From contig CAZEQD010000074.1 in NCBI GenBank assembly GCA_964514305.1, forward strand, positions 1-8,179: DNA of 8,179 nucleotides, in the 5' to 3' direction. Each line of letters starts with the position of its first letter. Positions within the stretch are counted from its first letter, which is position 1. This DNA is from CAZEQD01 sp964514305 (GTDB lineage Bacteria > Acidobacteriota > Aminicenantia > Aminicenantales > Aminicenantaceae). Under the pieces are notes generated by a model. That model did not search any database. It was not told where the DNA came from and worked only from the letters and a program-made list of their open reading frames with translations. Position numbers and translations under genes: made by a program. This document shows, one piece after another, positions 4,607 to 8,179 of the stretch.

Positions 4607-6742
4607 TTATTTCTGGGATTTTTCAAGGAGAGTATTTAATCTTTCTCTCTCAGCGAGAGGCATGAGATGGTAGTACTGTTTTTTATAATTACTGAGTATA
4701 TCAAATGCCTTCACTTTATCCCCAGCGTTTAGATAGAATGTGGCAAGATCAAAAAGAGCCTTCCTGAAATCTGGATCGACTTCAAGAGCTTTTTCCCAGC
4801 AGTAGATAGCTCCTTCCAGATTTCCTGCGTGCTTGTAGGCATGACCTAAGCTATAGTAGGCAGCTGCATATTCGGGATCGAGTTCTATAGCTCTTTTGTA
4901 GTATTCGAAGCATCTAGAAAAAATGGAGGAATCTCTTGATTGTAGACCATAGGAATGATAGGCATTGGCAAGGTTGTTGTTAAGCCCAGGTAACTTATCA
5001 TCAAGGGAAAGACCCATCTTGTAAGCTTTGATCGCCTCCTCAAAATTGCCTTTCTTGTCATAGGCAAATCCCAGATTGTTCCATATTGCAGGATCATACT
5101 CTGCTTCTCTAATACTCGTTTTTTTAAAACTGCTGATGACTTTGTCATACTGTTTATCAGATATGAGCAGCTTTATGTATTCGATAAATATTTCATAGTT
5201 TGAGGGGAGAGCCTTGAGCCCTCGCTCCAGGATAACAATAGCCTCCTTTGTATCTCTTTTCTCTTGATAGATAGAAGCAAGGATTTTATACGGCAAATCT
5301 ATATTTTTTCTCTCCTGTATGATTTCCTTCAAAATCTTGATTCCCGCATCTTGTTTTCCCTCTTCATACAGCTCCCAAGCTTCCTCTACCTTATTTATGT
5401 AGGGAAGGATAATCTTTACATCATCTTGAATGCCAAAATTCTTTTTTCGCGAAACTTGAACGCTCGAGATATAACCCAAACTTGCCAGCTTTTCCCGGGT
5501 TTCCCGGTCGACTTTTTGAGCAGCATCAATTTTCTCGGATGGTGTCAGATCATTAATGATTTTCTTGAGCTGCGACGTGAGTTTGATTATTTTTTTTCGT
5601 TCAGCCAGGTTGTTGAGCTCATCAAAATCATGCTCCAGGTCATACAGCTCAGGAATGGGAGAGTCAATGAATTTTTTCTTCTCGAGAATAAAACCCTTCA
5701 GGGGTGCCCATCCCCGACTGTAGTAAGGATACAAAGATTCGAAATAGATGGGCCTTTCTGGAAGCTTCATTCCCTTCAAAGCTGGGAGGAGAGAGATTCC
5801 CTGAAGGAAAGATGGCTTCTCGATTCCCAGAATATCACATACTGTCGGGAATATGTCGATATGACTGACATATTGCTCGATGCGACCTGGGACTGTTGCT
5901 GGATTGCAAATTATGAGAGGGATCCAGATGGAGGAGTTGTAGGCGAAAAAACCGTGAGTCTCCTCACCATGCTGGCCTAATGATTCGCCATGGTCTCCAG
6001 TAAAGATGATGAGAGTCGAATCGAACAGACTGTTCTTTTTCATGTAATCAAGGAACTTTCCCAAGGCAAAATCGACGTAGGCAACCTCCCCTTCATACAG
6101 ATGCTCTTTGTATTGAGTTTTGAATGGCTCCGGTGGATCATACGGGATATGCGGATCCCAACAATGGATCCAGAGGAACCAAGGGGATCTTCGACCCTGC
6201 AACCATTCCAGGGCGGCCTTGATCACAGCTTCAGCATTTCTCTCTAAAAGGGAAAAATTTTTAGTGTGAACGTGCCTATAATTATCGTCATAAATATCAA
6301 AACCCTGGGATAGTCCGAACCTTGAGTCAAGAGGGTAAGCACCCACGAACGCCCCGGTTGCATAACCATTATTCTTTAGGTGCTCGGCTAAAGTAAATAA
6401 TTTTTCACTTACGATAAAATTTAAATTTTCATGAACACCATGATAGTTAGGAGTTACCCCAAGGAGTATATTCGTATGAGATGGTAGTGTGGTGGAGGTG
6501 TTGGCAAAGGCTCTTGAAAAAAGCACGCCTCTCTCTGCAAGTCTATCAATATTCGGAGTTTTAGGACGCTGGCTGCCATAACAGCTCAGCCTGTCTGCCC
6601 TGAGCGTATCTATCGTGATGAGAAGGATATTAAGTTTGTTTTTAGCTTTCGGGATGGGATTCCCTATAAATGCAGAAGAGAAAATTCCTAAGATCAAACA
6701 GCTCAAAAAAAAAGGATAAAATTTAATCTTTCCCACAGGCAA
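4607..6742 (-). CDS. Exported sulfatase-fold hydrolase/transferase with C-terminal TPRs (catalytic Thr)
   Basis: 711 aa. Residues 8-27 form a signal peptide or anchor. Residues 37-370 are an alkaline-phosphatase/sulfatase superfamily domain (PF00884) with LLITIDTLRADRLSCYG (metal Asp45), FTGDHGESLGQHG (D250, H251), H263 and the YDLEHDFDELNNLA closing motif. At the nucleophile position, TTLPSHTNILLG, Thr85 replaces the Cys/Ser of (C/S)xPSR, so formylglycine cannot form. A true sulfatase is therefore unlikely; phosphodiesterase or phosphate-group transfer is more plausible. Residues 445-711 hold about six TPRs (e.g. AIWNNLGFAYDKKGNFEEAI, AAAYYSLGHAYKHAGNLEGA), a protein-binding scaffold. The start is TTG 6742 or GTG 6736: no in-frame ATG exists upstream of the signal sequence and the SD is weak. 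It is transcribed from a strong promoter upstream and followed by the AGE fragment. Confidence 0.8.
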   Translation of the reverse strand: MPVGKIKFYPFFLSCLILGIFSSAFIGNPIPKAKNKLNILLITIDTLRADRLSCYGSQRPKTPNIDRLAERGVLFSRAFANTSTTLPSHTNILLGVTPNYHGVHENLNFIVSEKLFTLAEHLKNNGYATGAFVGAYPLDSRFGLSQGFDIYDDNYRHVHTKNFSLLERNAEAVIKAALEWLQGRRSPWFLWIHCWDPHIPYDPPEPFKTQYKEHLYEGEVAYVDFALGKFLDYMKKNSLFDSTLIIFTGDHGESLGQHGEETHGFFAYNSSIWIPLIICNPATVPGRIEQYVSHIDIFPTVCDILGIEKPSFLQGISLLPALKGMKLPERPIYFESLYPYYSRGWAPLKGFILEKKKFIDSPIPELYDLEHDFDELNNLAERKKIIKLTSQLKKIINDLTPSEKIDAAQKVDRETREKLASLGYISSVQVSRKKNFGIQDDVKIILPYINKVEEAWELYEEGKQDAGIKILKEIIQERKNIDLPYKILASIYQEKRDTKEAIVILERGLKALPSNYEIFIEYIKLLISDKQYDKVISSFKKTSIREAEYDPAIWNNLGFAYDKKGNFEEAIKAYKMGLSLDDKLPGLNNNLANAYHSYGLQSRDSSIFSRCFEYYKRAIELDPEYAAAYYSLGHAYKHAGNLEGAIYCWEKALEVDPDFRKALFDLATFYLNAGDKVKAFDILSNYKKQYYHLMPLAERERLNTLLEKSQK

Positions 6743-6824
6743 GCTCGACCCACATTTAAGGGATTATCGGTAAATTATCTATTCTCTTTTTCCGAATCGC
6801 ACTTCATTGTGGTTAAAGAAATAT

Positions 6825-6852
6825 ATTATACAGAAAGGGAAAAACTTTGCAA
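6825..6852 (-). promoter_or_regulatory. Predicted sigma70-type promoter of the sulfatase/TPR gene
   Basis: On the minus strand, TTGCAA (6852-6847) and a perfect TATAAT (6830-6825) are separated by 16 bp. Transcription would begin near 6818, giving a leader of about 76 nt before the TTG start. The leader has no clear riboswitch or operator. Confidence 0.55.
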
Positions 6853-6916
6853 CTTCGCTATCCTAACACTATTTTTCCCAATTTTCTCCAGCTATTTTAG
6901 GACTAAATATTAAATT

Positions 6917-7003
6917 GTAAATAGTAAATAGAGTAAATAGGGTCAGGAGTAAATAGTCAGGAGTAAATCAAGGAGTAAATAGGAGGAGTACAGTCAAGTA
7001 AAT
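6917..7003. repeat. Left tandem array of scrambled GTAAATA/GGGTCAG units
   Basis: About six short units share GAGTAAATA and GGTCAG with internal deletions: GAGTAAATAGGGTCAG, GAGTAAATAGTCAG, GAGTAAATCAAG, GAGTAAATAGGAG, GAGTACAGTCA, and finally AGTAAATAGGGTCAG, which runs into the left inverted repeat. The array lies immediately outside the RAYT relic, and its GGGTCAG is the tip of the terminal repeat. Unit length varies from 11 to 16 nt and the units abut, so it is not a CRISPR array. Confidence 0.7.
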
Positions 7004-7532
7004 AGGGTCAGACCGACTTAAATTATTGATTTAACAACAGAAACTCACCATAATATATCAATTTCTATCCTTAAATGAGCTTTTTTAGGGCCAAAATCGT
7101 CTTTCTAAATAACAGACAAAAATGCCGAGAGCAAGAAGATATTTTCAGTCAGGATTTATCTGGCATATCACTCACCGTTGCCATAAATAAGAATTCCTGC
7201 TCAAATTCGCCAAATACCGCAAAACTTAATTGATTAAAGACAATGGATAGTTGAAAACTCAACTAAAACAAATCTCTATTTCAAGAGAGATAAAAAATGG
7301 ACAAAAATCGTTGCTGTGGGAAGTTGGTCTTTTCTAGAAAAAATAAAGAAAGAGAGTGGAGAAAAATCCAGGGCCCGAAAAAAAGAAAGGAGACGGGATC
7401 TACATATTCTCTATGAGGCTAAAGTTTCTTACAAGCCCTATTTTAACCCAGAAAACGCGCTCTAAGCACCATAATTAAATCAAATTTAAGGCTATTTTCT
7501 TCTTTATCAATAGGATAAATCGGTCTGACCCT
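7004..7532 (+). mobile_element. RAYT-type (TnpA-REP) element relic bounded by 13-bp inverted repeats
   Basis: A perfect 13-bp inverted repeat, AGGGTCAGACCGA at 7004-7016 and TCGGTCTGACCCT at 7520-7532, encloses the decayed transposase. Weaker inverted similarity continues inward for about a dozen bases (ctTaaaTtATTG versus ttTatcCtATTG). Each tip contains the near-palindrome GGGTCAGACC, a REP-like motif of the kind recognised by Y1 HUH transposases. The internal regions 7017-7121 and 7466-7519 are AT-rich and non-coding. The element is a dead, internally deleted copy and could move only in trans. Confidence 0.65.
7122..7465 (+). pseudogene. REP-associated tyrosine transposase (RAYT, Y1 HUH), internally deleted
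   Basis: ATG 7122 begins MPRARRYFQSGFIWHITHRC then HK, a TAA, and EFLLKFAKYRK. This is the conserved N-terminus of RAYTs, with HITHRC carrying the HUH-like metal site. The C-terminus survives in other frames: WTKIVAVGSWSFLEKIKKES near 7299-7358, then LYEAKVSYKPYFNPENAL ending TAA 7463-7465, which match the family's 'W...IAVGS..FVEKIK' and 'SY...F.PENALL' endings. The middle, with the catalytic Tyr region, is missing: about 114 codons remain of a protein usually over 200 aa. At least one stop and two frame changes make it non-functional. Matching inverted repeats surround it. Confidence 0.7.
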
Positions 7533-7644
7533 TAAGCCTTTGAACTTAAGCCTTTTGAAAGCCTTTTGACCCTTAACAGACCCTTAAGCCTTGACCCTTA
7601 AGCCTTCTTACGACCCTTAAGCCTTCTTACTAAGCCTTCTTACC
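7533..7644. repeat. Right tandem array of GACCCTTAAGCCTT(CTTAC) units
   Basis: Degenerate units repeat TTAAGCCTT, mostly preceded by GACCC (the tip of the right inverted repeat). The inner copies are scrambled (CTTAAGCCTTTTGAA, AAGCCTTTTGACCC), then two exact copies of GACCCTTAAGCCTTCTTAC occur at 7588-7606 and 7612-7630 or thereabouts, then TAAGCCTTCTTAC, which joins IS91 copy D directly. Units become longer and more regular outward from the RAYT relic. There is no spacer diversity, so it is not a CRISPR array. Confidence 0.7.
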
Positions 7645-7779
7645 ATCGAAGATCCAAAGGTTATCGACAGAATCATTTGTCACCTCGAGCTTAGCTTTGT
7701 GGCCGAAAGGCCGGCCCCACCTCATCATGTCCAGCAGGAACTCCTAATGGCAGCCGAGGAAAGGAGGAACTATTTTTGA
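7645..7779 (+). pseudogene. IS91-type transposase C-terminal relic (copy D)
   Basis: An open frame reads IEDPKVIDRIICHLELSFVA, ERPAPPHHVQQELLMAAEER, RNYF and TGA at 7777-7779. It is the final 44 residues of the transposase, 5'-truncated just upstream of the IED motif where the GACCC/TTAAGCC array begins. It is closest to copy C (AERP.PP..VQQ(E/Q)L.(M/I)AAE). Upstream domains (zinc knuckle, HUH) are absent. The downstream open frame 7776-8033 is only the element tail and adjacent DNA. Confidence 0.65.
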
Positions 7780-7915
7780 GAACCTCTGTTACTGCTTTTT
7801 GCTCATTCGAGGGTGGAGTCTATTTAATAGCTGAGTTTTTGCCTATTTCATCGTTTTTGTTTTTTGTCCTATTCTTGATCTCATCTTTTTGCTGTGATAT
7901 GTTCATTCCAGAATG
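7780..7915 (+). mobile_element. Non-coding 3' tail of IS91-type copy D
   Basis: About 136 bp are alignable to the tail of copy C: GGAGTCTATTTAATAGCTGA, a T-rich block, then CTGTGATATGTTCATTCCAGAATG, written here in two parts as CTGTGAT and CATTCCAGAATG. Similarity to copy C stops at 7915, which defines the element's 3' terminus independently of copy C. The terminal palindrome seen in copy C (ATGAGCTCAT) has decayed here to ATATGTTCAT. From 7916 to 8084 the DNA is AT-rich with no gene that I can support. Confidence 0.5.
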
Positions 7916-8084
7916 CCACCAGGTGAAAATCACAGAAAATTGGAGGAGATTTAGAGAAAGATCAAAAAGGAAATTCTTAAAAAGTATGAGCAACGAAGAT
8001 AAAGGTAGTGAAAAAAGTTTAATAAAAAAATGAAAGTAAAAATTTAACTGAGTTATTTAAAATGAATGTTATTAAAATGGTAGT

Positions 8085-8091
8085 AAGGAGG
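8085..8091 (+). promoter_or_regulatory. Ribosome binding site of the right-edge gene
   Basis: AAGGAGG with a 5-nt spacer before ATG 8097. It is a near-perfect Shine-Dalgarno and fixes the start. No convincing -35/-10 pair was found upstream, although TAAAAT occurs at 8058 and 8073. Confidence 0.75.
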
Positions 8092-8096
8092 AATTT

Positions 8097-8179
8097 ATGA
8101 ATTTTAGAAAGATTACAATTTTAGTAGTATTTTTTGTTTTTCTATTGACATCATTCTCTTATGTATCTGCTCAAAAACA
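8097..8179 (+). CDS. N-terminus of an exported protein, cut by the right window edge
   Basis: ATG 8097 begins MNFRKITILVVFFVFLLTSF then SYVSAQK and runs off the window after 27 codons. It is a textbook Sec signal peptide: a basic n-region (RK), about 15 hydrophobic residues, and a VSA|QK-like signal peptidase I site. The mature protein is not visible, so function cannot be given. The strong RBS and absence of lesions suggest a living gene. Confidence 0.75.
   Translation, partial: MNFRKITILVVFFVFLLTSFSYVSAQK

Noticed and set aside
4885..5148. 87-codon minus-strand frame
   Set aside because: Same-strand alternate frame within the TPR repeats; their periodic codons keep another frame open.
5264..5980. 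238-codon open frame on the plus strand
   Set aside because: It lies wholly antisense to the sulfatase/TPR gene, whose domains and motifs are clear; the composition is that of a shadow frame and no RBS or motif supports it.
5990..6247. 85-codon plus-strand frame
   Set aside because: Antisense to the catalytic domain of the sulfatase-fold gene; no independent support.
6917..7644. CRISPR array or phage attachment site
   Set aside because: Units are contiguous, of unequal length, without unique spacers, and explained by the RAYT terminal repeats; no cas or integrase gene is present.
7776..8033. 85-codon plus-strand frame
   Set aside because: It starts inside the copy D stop region and reads the element's T-rich non-coding tail; the hydrophobic appearance comes from base composition.

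Overview
The window reads as a low-GC bacterial chromosome segment with two sizeable intact genes set among many decayed ones. No taxonomic marker is present. A sulfatase-fold protein fused to TPRs, a DUF885-type peptidase and IS91-type relics would suit an Acidobacteriota/Aminicenantes-like genome, but that is inference from gene style only.

Layout. 1-940 (minus strand): a small decayed cassette with a 39-codon ORF, a frameshifted and truncated thioredoxin (WCRPS active site), a NifX/NifB-C-like (dinitrogenase FeMo-cofactor fold) ORF lacking its N-terminus, a small zinc-ribbon protein, and the start of another gene at the left edge. 1010-1640 (minus): the C-terminal relic of an IS91-type transposase, then a C-terminal relic of a DDE transposase (IS1380-like). 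1684-3447 (plus): promoter, RBS and an intact 549-aa exported DUF885-type metallopeptidase. 3467-4398: a graveyard holding a frameshifted C-terminal domain, a second IS91 relic, two copies of an ATCCGTG-type repeat, and a third IS91 relic with about 140 bp of non-coding tail. 4399-6852 (minus): a probable operon of a sulfatase-fold/TPR gene with a good promoter, followed by an N-acylglucosamine 2-epimerase gene cut after 54 codons exactly where the IS91 tail ends. 6917-7915 (plus): a REP-associated tyrosine transposase (RAYT) relic bounded by a perfect 13-bp inverted repeat, flanked on both sides by scrambled short tandem arrays, and abutting a fourth IS91 relic. 8097-8179: start of an exported protein that runs off the right edge.

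How it fits together: the functional content is probably two envelope or periplasmic enzymes (the peptidase and the alkaline-phosphatase-fold/TPR protein) plus the exported protein at the right edge. Everything else records repeated insertion and decay. The most unusual signals are the RAYT relic with its arrays, whose outer units seem to include host flank, the recurrent common 3' end of the IS91 relics with one such end interrupting an epimerase gene, and the sulfatase-fold enzyme that has Thr where the formylglycine Cys/Ser should be.
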